Below are positions 10,742 through 21,128 of a stretch of DNA of 64,000 nt, one piece after another. The notes under the pieces are model-generated. The model was given only the letters and a program-made list of their open reading frames with translations, had not been told where the DNA came from and did not search any database. Positions within the stretch are counted from its first letter, which is position 1, and each line of letters begins with the position of its first letter. The stretch spans positions 248,001 to 312,000 of the forward strand of contig JAJOHG010000035.1 of NCBI GenBank assembly GCA_021029095.1. The letters run 5' to 3'. The stretch is from Phellopilus nigrolimitatus (taxonomy: Eukaryota; Basidiomycota; Agaricomycetes; Hymenochaetales; Hymenochaetaceae). The translations under genes were made by a program, and so were the position numbers.

Positions 10742-12007
10742 TTTACTGTTGATGGTGGCCGCATTGACAGAGGCATATGAGCGACACCTTCCTGCTTCCA
10801 GCGCCAAGACCCGGTATTCCCAGACGGTGAGTATTATCTCATTACTTGTTGTTCTTATTTCTCTAACTATTGTATTGTATGTACACTGTAAGCCTCCTGG
10901 TGTTCTAGATGAGATGACACGGCGTCTCGCATCTCGCATTCCTTTCTGATCAGCCGACATCGAGTTGTTGCAGGATCTGCAGGCACTGTGCAACAAACCA
11001 TTGATCCCCAAGAATATGGCCAATACGCTCGAGGATCTTGTGCGAACGAGGCAGTCCAGACGGCAGATGACACGAAACACGCAGAGAAGGTGGACGAACG
11101 CCCACTACGCCAAGGTCAGCGGCATCCGCGTCGGCGAACTCAATATGCTGGAGAGGGAGCTCCTCGCAGCCATAGAGCAGCCATAGATTGGCGTCTCACG
11201 GTCCGTCCGCTTCATTCACTGTCCCTGCCAAACCACAAGACGCTCAGTACGCGCCAATGCAAATTAAAAAAAAAAAAAAAAAAACGCTGTTAAGAGCGCG
11301 CGCGAGGTGCTGGACGCATACTACGTCAACCTCGTCCGCACGCACAGCGCGGACGCGTACACGCTCGCCGCTCCGCCGCGCACGGAGAAGCCGACCTCCC
11401 CGGAGCTCTCTTCCGCGGACAGCGACATGGACAGCGCGTGCTCCGTATTGCCACAGCCGGGCGACGTTGCGATGGGCGACCGCGAGATCGACAGACCCGG
11501 CCACAAGGCTGCGGCGAACGGCGGCGCACATGCGACGTTTGCACAAGCCGGCATCACCGCGGCTGCGCTCCACTGCCCGATGAAGCACACACGTTCGAGC
11601 CGTCTACCGTATTAATTAGCCACGCGACGCTCTCGCCGAAGCGGTCGACCGGGCCCACGCTCAAGCAGAACATGGCGTTCGCAGCGCTCCGGGCGCCGGC
11701 GTCCACGTTGGCAGAGACGGCCGCGTCGTCGCCGCCGTCCTGCACAGCTTTCCCCGCCCAAACCGGAAACCGCTCGAATTCCTCGTCGGCGTCGACCGCC
11801 GACAGCGTGCGCACGCCGGAGGGCTCGCCCGTGGGTGTCGTGCACGCGGTGGCGGCGCCGCATCGCGAAAACATGCAGAAGCGGATGGCGGAGCATGCCA
11901 TTGGGGACTCGGGTTCGGTCGTAGACGACGATGTAGATTATGGCTGCCCGCACCCGCGTACGCGACCGCGGCTCGACTCCGTAGGCGCGGGCGGGGGCGG
12001 GGACTGA
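10742..12007 (+). pseudogene. Cyclin-like gene remnant (PHO85-cyclin type)
   Basis: Recognisable pieces are LQDLQALCNKPLIPKNM (from about 10972), HYAKVSGIRVGELNMLERE, AAIDWRL and YYVNLVRTHS (about 11310-11345), resembling the end of the cyclin fold in PCL/Pho80-type cyclins, followed by a low-complexity tail to the stop at 12005. A plausible intron at 10828-10971 (GTGAGT...GTTGCAG) is retained. Lesions: two compensating frameshifts around 11060-11110; an 11-bp near-tandem duplication at about 11167-11187 (GCAGCCATAG twice) that shifts frame and creates a TAG inside AAI/DWRL; a run of about 18 A at 11265-11283; and a further frame change near 11570. The assignment to cyclins is from short motifs and is moderate; the pseudogene call is firmer. 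Confidence 0.6.
11262..11283 (+). repeat. Poly(A) tract inside the cyclin remnant
   Basis: AATT followed by a run of about 18 A and then coding sequence resumes, so it is an internal expansion and not a retro-transcribed tail. Confidence 0.8.
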
Positions 12008-12574
12008 AATTGATCAGTCGTGTCTGGCTGTTGGCGGTGTTTGCTATGCGGAAGAATTCGTCTGATGTGCATTGATATCGACCCGCGTCTGGGACCGGTA
12101 CATCCACGCGAGACGGCCGCACAAAACAGCTGTTTTCCGCCCAGCCGAGAAAAAGCCGCCTCGGGATAATACGATACTGAAACAGCAAAACTGCGACACC
12201 AGAGAGCTTGGATCTGCGGACTAGACCGCGACGGGAGAAGGTCAGCCAGAGTCCACAAGAAGTGCTACGATCTCCTTCAATGTCTCATGGCCTCATGGCA
12301 TGCCCATCTCACTTTCCTTTCATCCTCATCTCCATCCACATTCCTCTTTCTGGATCACGTACTCTTCTTGTGCTCGCCATACTTTGTCTCTTTTTCTAAA
12401 TTACTTTTTATTTGTTCTTTCTTCTTCGCTGCGTTCATGTCACTATAATATCCGTATGTTTTGTCCCCTCCTCAATTCACCTATTCACGACCCATGACGA
12501 TGAAATATATGGTATCTATTATCGTGACATGCAGACATCAATGAACAAAAAGAAACTTTCGAAGACAATCAAAT
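12008..12574. other. Gap between cyclin remnant and minus-strand gene
   Basis: T-rich 3' flank sequence around 12300-12480. I see no gene and no left-hand partner for the terminal repeat found at 15321-15339. Confidence 0.5.
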
Positions 12575-15083
12575 TTATGGCTGGGTGTCCTTGCCGACCT
12601 CCTGGGACATCAATCTGTGCTGCTGTGATCGTTTCCGCAAACCTTCTGGTATAGGCTCGACACCTGAAGCAACAACCTTGTCTGCAGAGATCCTCCGCTT
12701 TTTCACAATCAGACAAGACCCCGCTCCAGAGTCTATTCCTGACCCGCTGTTACCCAAGCGCGAGGTTGCTAGAGGCCTGGCTGATAGTGACCTTGCCTTT
12801 GCAGATGCCGGCATAGCACACTTACGTTTCCCTTCCTTCTCGTACTTCTTCTCTCTTCGTTCACGACTCCTTTTCTCCCGAGCAGTGTAAAAATCGGGAA
12901 GGCTAGGATCTGCTCTACACACAGCAATGCTATTTTTGATAGGATTAGAGGTTTAACTGTAGAATACTCAGAAATACGACGTACAACTGTCCTTTACCAC
13001 CCTGCTTCTTCACAATGTCAGCATGTCCGCAATACTCCAATGGGCCTATAGCAACTTTTTGTGTTTTCTCGACAACGTAGCGAAATGTCATTTTCTTTTT
13101 TTCCTCCATTGAGACTCGAGGAGTTATTTCAACAGATGACCACCGAGATAACCTAAAATTTTAATATTATAAGCACTTTAAAACACATAAATATAATTGA
13201 AAGTAGAATACTTCATTGGTAAACCGTGGGTGCTGGAGGGAGGGAAGCATTTTGTTATGCTCCAAATCTGCTTTTTCGCCTTGTAGAGGTATGTTAGCCG
13301 CTTGCTCTGTGCAAGACCCTCTGTTTCTGACTTCTCAAGAAATAGAGGGCTATAAGCGTCAGCACGAGCACAGAGAAATGTTGGCCCATCAAGAAGACCT
13401 GAAGTAATATTACTGAGAATATAATGGCTATTGAGCAAAACTGGAACTTACCTCTTTTCCGAAAGTAGAGTGTAAGAGGATCGTCTTGAAGAGACATTGA
13501 ACCTCCCAGATGAAGCCATCTCTCCTTTCCAAATATCAGATGGCCAAGGTTCTCTTGTAGAAGTCGAAGGGGCTCAATGAGGTAGGTAGGCTCAAATGTG
13601 TCGACTAGCTTAGGCTCTTCACGTCGAATCCAGTCTGCACCAGAGTGAGTGCAGGCATCTAATATGTTCTGTATCTCATATATAATTAGTTTACTAGTTG
13701 TGAATGTGAAGGATTAGTTATGAGAGTACTTGCATTATGCTGGTCGACAAGTGATGCCATTCGCTTTGGCATATTAGAATATTCTGCACCATATACATGT
13801 AGCCATTTGTTATATTTCAGTCACTGGGCCGTAGATGGAGCGTAGATATATTTGAGTGGTTGACTTTTGAATAATGCAGTATCGTCGCTTTTGAGAGCGC
13901 CTTTGACCAAGTCCCTACATATCCTTTTAGCTAAAGAAATAAAAGAATAAAATTAAAAGATTCACCAGACATCTTTCCGACCTTTGAACATGAATGCATA
14001 GAGTGCATCGCATAAGCGGGCGACTCTGGATGGGCAGTCAAATACTTCGCCCTCAGTCAAGAACACAGAGACTCCTGATACAGTGTTGGACATTAGAGAT
14101 GTTAGAGATAAGAATAAATATAATAATTTAACATACCTGCGATGTAGAAGAGTTCGCAAACAGTGTAAACACCAACTCCTGTCCACACCTCTCCTGTTTC
14201 GCGCATGATCTCACATGCTAATCTGTCTCTGTTAGTACGCTGCTTATACCGATCGGCTATCCAGTTTGTCACATTTTGAAGAAAAGTCCGGCGATCCTTT
14301 AGGATATCAACATGCAACGTTCCAAGTTCAACTCGTGAACGGACCCAAGTTGGCTGTTCAACCATATGCAAGATATAAGAGTTATCAGTGATAAATCAAA
14401 GTGTAAGGGCCGAATTCACTCACCTGGAACACAAGATCTATAGTTGGGAAGGCCAGAACAGTATGCCCAAATTCCATCGCCAAACCAATTTTGAATTTTC
14501 GTTCCTGAATGTACATTAGCAAATCAACGAAATCAAATTGAGTAAACAAAAAAAAAATACATCACATGGGACCTTGACAATCGATTTATACCAGTTCTCC
14601 AGGGAGTAGAACTGGACCGACGTATGTGTAAGGAACTGAAACTGAAAAGAAGAGAAGTTAATACAATGCCAATGACAGAAAAAAGAAATGAACTGAGCGC
14701 ACCATCAAATGGAGACCGCTGAAATCAAAAATGAGAGAGCGTCCAGATGACTCCACATCCTTCAGTATGAGTGTTGACAGGTTTGCTTCATCTGTCTCGG
14801 CTGACGCTTTTGACTCCCATACAGGCGGCCAAAGTGGTGCTTGGGCATTATTGTTGCCACGAGCCATGGTGCAGTGCGAGTTCATTTTCCATACATATCC
14901 TTGTGCCAGGGATGAATTTTTTAGCTCAGCTTTCTCCTTTGCTGCCTGAACATCACTCTTCGCTCCATCTGCCCATAAACCCAGGACCTTCCACAGCTCG
15001 GGATCTTCCTTTGTGGCTTCAAATAGCTTCTTGATATTCTTAATATATTGGTGATGTGCTTCTGTTTCCAAGCCTTCTGGCAT
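12575..15083 (-). pseudogene. Unidentified multi-exon gene with one in-frame stop
   Basis: Ten exons can be joined with matching phases: 14703-15083, 14573-14641, 14424-14504, 14137-14353, 13966-14074, 13730-13923, 13452-13658, 13212-13398, 12985-13152, 12575-12929 (656 codons). The only defect is TGA at 13821-13823 between STAQ and LKYNKW, where TGG (Trp) would keep the frame. The N-terminal part reads as a soluble globular protein (GLWADGAKSDVQAAKEKAEL, WKMNSHCTMARGNNN, LIFDFSGLHLM) and the C-terminus is lysine/arginine-rich (KRSRERREKKYEKEG) and may be nuclear. I do not recognise the family. The otherwise perfect exon structure means it decayed recently, or that the TGA is an assembly error or real polymorphism. 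A transposon-like terminus lies 238 bp upstream of the ATG. Confidence 0.65.
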
Positions 15084-15320
15084 TGTAAAGAAGATTAGCT
15101 GAGCCTAACTGAGTACAGCAGAAGCAGTCGAAGCAGTCCGTGCGAGTCGAAGGTCAAGACGCGTCTGGACGCGCTCCCCTATGTGCCGTGTCACATACTG
15201 TGACGTAGCGTGTACAAGTGTATTTTACGTTCTGCACAAATAACCGCTCGTAGCCCATGGCTTGCCTCTTAAGATAAATTGCTTATTATTATCCAGAGAA
15301 CTCATATATAAAATTTCAGG

Positions 15321-15339
15321 GCTTACGCAACAACCCCCC
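15321..15339 (-). repeat. Transposon-type terminus shared with 28.3-28.8 kb inverted repeat
   Basis: GCTTACGCAACAACCCCCC matches the outer end of the inverted repeat arms at 28287 and 28839, and similarity extends inward for about 25 bp (CTGAAATTT against CTGGCAATTT). Orientation points the element leftward from here, but no second end was found within 3 kb. Confidence 0.55.
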
Positions 15340-15485
15340 ACCAGCTGGAGTTGAATTAGTATACAAAGTATCAGAGTTGGCCGGCAACCTAGCATGTCCC
15401 GGCATACAGCCACCACGTCGTAATTGGCTCTTTTTTCTCGCGCCACTGTGGCCACCACTTCGTCCTTCCTTTCCTTCCTTCTCCT

Positions 15486-18060
15486 TTCTCGCAGCTTGCA
15501 CTTGACGCACAGGAGACGAGTCGCCCTCGTCGATGATGTCAACGACCTCGAGGCAAGCGAAACCCCGGAGAGCATCCTCCTTGGCGCCGTCAGCGGCGAC
15601 TAGAACAAAGACTGCACGGACAGGGCGCTCGTCACGCCCTGGCTCAAGTTCCTGTGGGAGAGCTACCACACAGGCTCGAGAGCATTCACCAGGTGCGCAT
15701 TAAGTTTCTCTGATTGTCTCATTTATCTAAGGATTCTACATCCCTACATCCGACAGCAAATTGCTCAGCAGGCCTTCAAGTTCTGCCTCAAGCACCAGCG
15801 TAAGGTCGAGTTCCGCCGGCTCTGTGAAACGTTGCGCCAGTATCCCCGAATGCTGCTAAGTACGCGCATCAGCCGCACTCGATCAACCTCGCCGACGCCG
15901 ACACGTTGCAGCACCTCGACACGCGCCTCGCGCAGCCTCCGTCGAGCTCGAGCTCTGGCAGGAGGCCTTCCGCTCCGTTGAGGATATTCACAACCTCCTC
16001 GACATCGTGAAGAAATCTCCCCATCCGGCCATGATGGCCAATTACTACGAAAAGCTCACGCGCGTTTTCTTGACGAGTGGGAACGTGCTATTCCATGGTG
16101 CGGCGTGGGCGCGCTATTACTCGATAGTTCGGTCTATGAATGGCAAATCGGAGGAAGAACTCGGCAGGCTTACCGGCCAGGTCCTCATTAGTGCCCTCGC
16201 TGTACTTGTTGGACATGAGTCGGAAGAGGACGAAGCGAAAGGCCGCGCTTGACTGCACTACTTGGTTTGACAAAGACCCCGACTCGTACCGGACTCCTTA
16301 AAGAAGCTGTGCGTCCCTTTCAGTTTCTAATATGATGTTCAAAGCGCTGACTTCTGCGACGTGAAGCTCTCGCGCAATGTCCACAAGCTTGCTCCCCCCG
16401 TCGTCAAGAATCTCTACAATATTTTGGAAGTCACGTTTGATCCGCTTACTCTTTGCAGCTCCGTCGCCTCTCTTCTTAAGGAGCTTTCGTCTGACACGAA
16501 CTATGCTTCTTATCACCCGCTCCTCCAGCGTGCGCTCCTCTCGCGCCTCCTCGCGCAGCTCGCGCAGGTCTACTCGACCATGCAGATCGCGCAGCTTCTC
16601 GACCTCGTTACGTCCCTTGAGGGATCTTTCGATGGCGCGTACGGCCCTGGCCAGGTGGAGGCCTTCCTTATGAGCTGCGCCCGCCGAGGCGACATACGCG
16701 TGCGCATCGACCATGCGCTGGGCAGCCTCACTTTCATCGATGAGGCCTTCGGCAGCACGGCCGCAGGCCCATCCACGCCCTCCGCGCTCGACAAGTCTAT
16801 CCAGCCGTCCGCGGGCGAGCTCGTGCGCACGCGCCTCAGCGGCTTCGCGACGTGCCTGCACAATGCGCTCGGAGCTATTGAGCCATCTAAGCCTGCACCT
16901 GCTGCCGCGGACGATAGCGCGGCCCAGGAGACGTTCGCACAGCTTGTTGCTGCCGCAAACGCGGAGCGCAAGGCCCTGCAAGTGCGGCGCGCGATTGTCG
17001 CCCGCCGCCGCGAGCTCGTGTCTGAGCTGTCGGCAAGAAAGGACAAGGAAGAGGCCAGTCGTCGTGCGGAGGCCAGTAGGCGTGAGAAAGATGAGCAGGC
17101 GAAGCGCACGCTCGAGGATATTCGGCGGAAGGAGCAGGATCGCATTCGGCGTGATATCGAGAATATTAAGAAGGAAGAGGCTCGACAGCTGGCGCACAGC
17201 TTGAAGGAGAAAAACATACTCAAGGTCGACGTCGCCGTAAGCATCTCTTCCTTATTGCTTTTAGGGTAAGTGTCTTACTCACAATATTTTTGTAGGAAAT
17301 GGGCGACCTGAACACGGACAATCTCATGCGGCTGCAAGTACAGCAGCTCGAGAAGGAGAAGAAGGAGCAGGCTGAGCGGCTTCGCATCATCGCCAAGCGC
17401 CTCGACCATACCGAGCGGGCGATCAGGAAGGAGGAGCGACCACTCCTCGCGCATGACTACGAGCAGCAGCAAATTGACGACCGCGCGGCGTTTGAGATGG
17501 CGCAAAAGGCGCGTCTGGAGTCCGCGAAGCTCATGCATCAGCAGGACCTCGACACGAAGAAGCGCCTCGCACGCGTCATGGATGACTACCGGGAGTGCCG
17601 TGAGGTGTATATCAGCAAGCGTGGAGAGGAATACACGAAAAGGCGCGAGGAGTCGCTGCGGAGGGTCGAAGAGGAGAAGGCGAAGCGGAGGAAGGCTGTC
17701 CTGAAAGCGCGCGAGGAGGAGCAACACAGGTTGGAAGAGGAGGAGCGCCTCGAGCGCGAGAGGGAGGAAGAGGAGCGTCGCCTCGAAGAAGGTTCGTACA
17801 TGACTGAGATCCTTACGTTTTGTGCTAATTTTTTTCTCAGAATGCCTTGCAGAAGAGCAGCGCCACGCCGAGGAGGAAGAGGCCGTAAAGGCCACTGCAG
17901 AAGAACGGAAACGCGAGGAAGAAGAGAAGAAGGCCGAGCAGGGAAACGCGAGGAAGAAGAGAAGAAGGCCGAGCAGCACAGACTCCGCGAGAGCGCCTGG
18001 AGACGGAGAAGCAAGTGCGTCTGTAACGGCAGTGCTCGTCACCGAACCCCTGGCGACGCG
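15486..18060 (+). pseudogene. eIF3a (TIF32) partial, broken copy
   Basis: Clear eIF3a blocks in order: [107 protein letters not shown] (PCI region), KNLYNILEVTFDPLTLCSS, LLQRALLSRLLAQLAQVYST, EKKEQAERLRIIAKRLDHTERA, RKEERPLLAHDYEQQQ and the charged spectrin-like repeats. It is a pseudogene: the N-terminal third is missing, TAG replaces a codon at 15601-15603, and the frame shifts at about 15845, 15935 and 16250. After 17900 the charged tail runs into unrelated sequence. From 16361 to 17220 and 17297 to 17790 the frame is still open. Spliceosomal introns are retained (for example 17237-17296 and 17792-17840), so it is a DNA-level duplication, not a retrocopy. A functional copy must exist elsewhere in the genome. 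Confidence 0.88.
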
Positions 18061-18074
18061 TAGCGCCCGTGCAA

Positions 18075-18240
18075 CTCGCCGCTGCGAGATCGAGCCGGGC
18101 CATTGAGCCAGCCGCTCGTGGGCATGCTCTCCGAGCGCGAAACCATGGAAATGACAAAGTACACGACAAGACCACCGTACATCGATGCTAAGGCAATCAC
18201 AGAGCTGGGTCTAGAAGTACTGGGTCTGCGTCAAACTCCG
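18075..18240 (+). pseudogene. Argonaute fragment, end of PAZ to L2
   Basis: CEIEPG, then after a small insertion and frame change QPLVGMLSERETMEMTKYTTRPPYIDAKAI...LGLEVLGL, matching the segment after PAZ in fungal Argonautes. It duplicates, with differences, the segment at 19730-19820. It abuts the broken tail of the eIF3a copy. Confidence 0.7.
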
Positions 18241-18479
18241 ACGCGGTGATGACCCGCACTGCAAAATCCCAGCCTGACCACGTTCTCCATCCCATCCCAG
18301 TACCTGCGCCTCCTCACTCCTGCGCCTTCTTTCCCCTTCGACTCTTTTCTGTAGCGTTGACCATTCAATCGGCCCTCCGGGCGCATGGTAACTTACCTGC
18401 GAGATCCGCCGGGCTACGCTCGTCTTCGGGCAACCCCGGTGACAGCAGTGGAGAGCTAGGCTTCGTCTGTGGGCTTGTA

Positions 18480-18845
18480 CGTGTCTTTTCTCCCAACACG
18501 CCCGCACAGGCCGACCGAGTTTCGGACAGGGAGCAGGACGCACTCATCTCTCGCTTCCACGCACTGTCTGCCTCAGACCCCGATCGTGTCTTGCGCCCAG
18601 GATTTGGGAAGCGTAGCGCCGCGATTGCTATTCGCGCCAACTTCTTCGCGCTCAAGTATTCGAAGGACATCGTTTTGTACTACTACGTAGTCGTGATCGT
18701 TCCCGATGTGGTCTCTACGGCTGTTCGTAAGCGCGGATTGAAGCTCCTAGAATACGCGCCGGAGGTTGCACCGTACCTCCACGAGATAGCGCACGACTGG
18801 AAGAAGCTGTCGAGAAGCCGCCTTCCTGCAGACTTCGAAGCCGGA
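18480..18845 (+). pseudogene. Argonaute fragment, N-terminal domain
   Basis: RPGFGKRSAAIAIRANFFAL and the following KDIVLYYYVV...APEVAPYLHEIAHDWKKL correspond to the Argonaute N-terminal domain (RPGFGKRG.AI.VRANFFAL in fungi). The open frame continues out of the homologous part into unrelated reading of the TFIIF-like segment and then stops at 18971. It has no start context of its own. Confidence 0.75.
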
Positions 18846-18849
18846 CAAC

Positions 18850-19285
18850 AAGCTCTCGCTCTCCGCGGCGTCGACGCAGGCGTCCTCGCAGGGCGCCGAC
18901 ACCGCGATGCCTTACCAGGAGTTCAACCTCGTGTCGCACGACACGTCACGGCGGGCGCTACGACGTCATGAAGTTCGACGCGCGCCGCCCGGTGGAGATT
19001 GCGAGCTAGATGCAGCCCGTCAAGCTCTACCGCAAGGAGCTGCAGCGCGAGGCCTCGGGGCGATGCCGCAGGGAAGGCCGCCGGCACGGACGGCAAGGAC
19101 GACAAGAAGAAAAAGCTCCAGAAGAAGACGCGCCAGGTGTTCAAGGTGCGGGAGCACGTGCGGCAGCTGTGCAGGGAGGAACGGTACCCGTGGGTGATGG
19201 AGGACGCGAACGGGGCGGAGATATGGGAGGGGAATTCGGCTGGTGGCCCATCGCTTGTGTACGAATCGGAAGGGAGGTCGCAGGC
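18850..19285 (+). pseudogene. TFIIF-alpha (RAP74/Tfg1) fragment
   Basis: In shifting frames: PYQEFNLVS, YDVMKFDARRPVEIAS, MQPVKLYRKELQRE and KKKKLQKKTRQVFKVREHVRQL..REERYPWVMEDANGAEIW, which match the N-terminal dimerisation domain of the large TFIIF subunit. TAG at 19007-19009 replaces the Trp expected after EIAS, and there are at least two frameshifts. It lies between two Argonaute pieces in the same orientation. Confidence 0.75.
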
Positions 19286-19289
19286 GCTG

Positions 19290-19830
19290 CGATGCTAGGA
19301 TGCGAACTATCATACTCTCGATCATCTCTGCCTTTAACCTCATCACAACCGTGCACGCCTCGCACATGGCGTGCCCGACAAGAAAGGCTACCCCTTCAAT
19401 CTTGGACGAATCTCCGCCTGCTCTCAGTGCAGGTCTTGAAGCGTGGAACATCTGCATGTGCGTGTTTTACGTCCCGATCGCGCGCCTCAGCGATGCGAAT
19501 CAAGGCTTTCGGAAGCCAGTCAGCGAGGAATACAGTCTTCCAGTGCGACGAACTGTGCGGGATGGTCAGCGTGGAACAGTACTTCCACAAAGTAAGCACG
19601 GCTTGGTGATTAGCTCGAATCTAAAAACTCACCATATTATATAGAGTTCAACATTCGGCTCAAACATGCGGATGATTTGCCTGTCATCAATGTGGGAAAC
19701 AATACAAAAGATATCTTTGTTCCCGTCTAGCTCTGCGAGATCGAGTCGGGCCAGCCATACGTAGGTATGCTCTCCGAGCGCGAAACTCTGGAAATGGCAA
19801 AGTACACATCAATGCCTCGTCAGTGCTAAG
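19290..19830 (+). pseudogene. Argonaute fragment, L1 to PAZ
   Basis: Contains ISAFNLITTVHASHM, LEAWNICMCVFYVP, QCDELCGMVSVEQYFHK, then a retained intron (19592-19645, GTAAGC...TATATAG), EFNIRLKHADDLPVINVGNNTKDIFVP, a TAG at 19728-19730 and LCEIESGQPYVGMLSERETLEM. Several frame changes occur. Retained intron and internal deletions show a decayed genomic copy. RNA-slicing PIWI sequence was not found. Confidence 0.75.
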
Positions 19831-19903
19831 ACGATCGCCGAGCATGGCGTTCACGACCTGTGTATGGTAGGAGAGTGCGAAGGAGGGCGAGTCATTTGTT
19901 CCA

Positions 19904-20120
19904 CCAGAGTTTGCAGACGCTAGGGCGATGAAGTTGCTTCTCGCTTGATGTGCACTGAAGTTTGCTTCATGTGCCGCGTTGTGCCTCTGATTAGTTATTG
20001 ACATCCTTTTTTGTGGCTCCAGAGTTTGCAGACGCTAGGGCGATGAAGTTGCTTCTCGCTTGATGTGCACTGAAGTTCGCTTCATGTGCCGCGTTATGCC
20101 TCTCTGGTTAGTTACTGGTA
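19904..20120 (+). repeat. Direct repeat of about 100 bp
   Basis: The block beginning CCAGAGTTTGCAGACGC at 19904 recurs at 20019 with a few substitutions through to CTCTGATTAGTTATTG / CTCTCTGGTTAGTTACTGG. Spacing is 115 bp, so the copies are nearly in tandem. No coding role is seen. Confidence 0.75.
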
Positions 20121-20590
20121 TCTTGTCTTTTGTGTACTTATTCCTTAGGAGACTTATCTGCGGCAGCGATGGCTTGAGCATGCAAGCAATTTCAGCAAAA
20201 ACAAATTAACAATGCTTGTCAGTTTACTGTACCCGCCCCTTCACAGCCTTCTCACTCTCGTCGGTCTGCTCACCAGTCTTCTTGCACGTTTGATATCCTT
20301 TGGTCTCATCTTGCCCACCCTCGTGTCTCTTTGGTCTGCTATTATTTGGACTACCGGTGGCGAGCTTCTACTCAACATAAAACTCATCCAGAAAAATTAC
20401 GTAGTATTTGTTTCTCATTTATCTAGAATGCACGTGTTCTAATATATATCTAATATATAACAAAGCAATTGGCAATGGTTAAGTGAGGGAAAGAAAGGAA
20501 TCCCAACGACCCACTGCCAAAGTTACATAATCTTGAAGTAAAGTCTGAACTGTCGTTTTGCATCATTCTGTATCATTTTGCATTGCTGTA
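20121..20590. other. Unassigned stretch upstream of the retrotransposon
   Basis: Contains a 76-codon hydrophobic open frame (20212-20442) without homologous features and AT-rich sequence. Since the retrotransposon split it from 26152, the last part is the original upstream region of the transposase gene. Confidence 0.5.
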
Positions 20591-20595
20591 TTCCC
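20591..20595. repeat. Target site duplication, left copy
   Basis: TTCCC immediately before the left LTR is repeated exactly at 26147-26151 immediately after the right LTR. Five bp is the usual duplication length for Ty1/copia integration. Confidence 0.9.
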
Positions 20596-21119
20596 TGTTG
20601 CAGGGTGAGACCGGGTCCGCGCGAGAGACAACCTAATACAAGGGTAAGCTCAGTCGATCGCGCGGCGGTGCGAACGTCTCATCATTGTAAACTAACCTAA
20701 TACAAGGGTAAGCTAGTTTAATAGTTAATGAGCAAAAGTATAATAGAAATGTATAATGGCGAGAGCTCACCTCAGTCGATCGCGCGGCGGTGCGAACGTC
20801 TGAGGTGGGCGAAAGAATAAACGATCTTTTTATGCTACGGGTTTGTGTACTTTCGGAAAAGCTATTTACTCTACGAGATAAAGGAGAGAGGATAAAAGGA
20901 GATAAATGATAAGTAAATAACAGTCCTATTGGTTAACGATAAACGGGGGTATGGGGGACGATCGGGAGTGGTGCGCGGACGACGGTTCATCCGCGCGCCG
21001 ACCAATCGTGGTGCAGCGAGCCTCGTGCTCGCAGAGCCGAGACGCTGCGCTCGCGGCAGCACGTCCGAGCACGCAACCGGTGCGCGAGGGACGGGGCTCC
21101 GCCGGCTTGCGCTCCAACA
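20596..21119 (-). repeat. 3' LTR (left in the window), 524 bp
   Basis: Compared with the other LTR it carries 64 extra bp at 20651-20714. The extra block ends in the same TACAAGGGTAAGCT as the preceding sequence and includes CAGTCGATCGCGCGGCGGTG, which occurs once more downstream in both LTRs, so it looks like an internal duplication. A C/T difference from the other LTR is visible at 21024. Confidence 0.92.
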
Positions 21120-21128
21120 CTCCCCCTC
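21120..21128 (-). other. Polypurine tract
   Basis: On the minus strand GAGGGGGAG directly precedes the 3' LTR and overlaps the gag-pol stop codon. It would prime plus-strand DNA synthesis. Confidence 0.8.

Noticed and set aside
15486..19830. Processed (retrotransposed) pseudogenes
   Set aside because: Spliceosomal introns are retained in the eIF3a and Argonaute pieces, and there are no terminal poly(A) tails.
20212..20442. 76-codon hydrophobic frame
   Set aside because: No homologue-like features, no introns, and surrounded by repeats.
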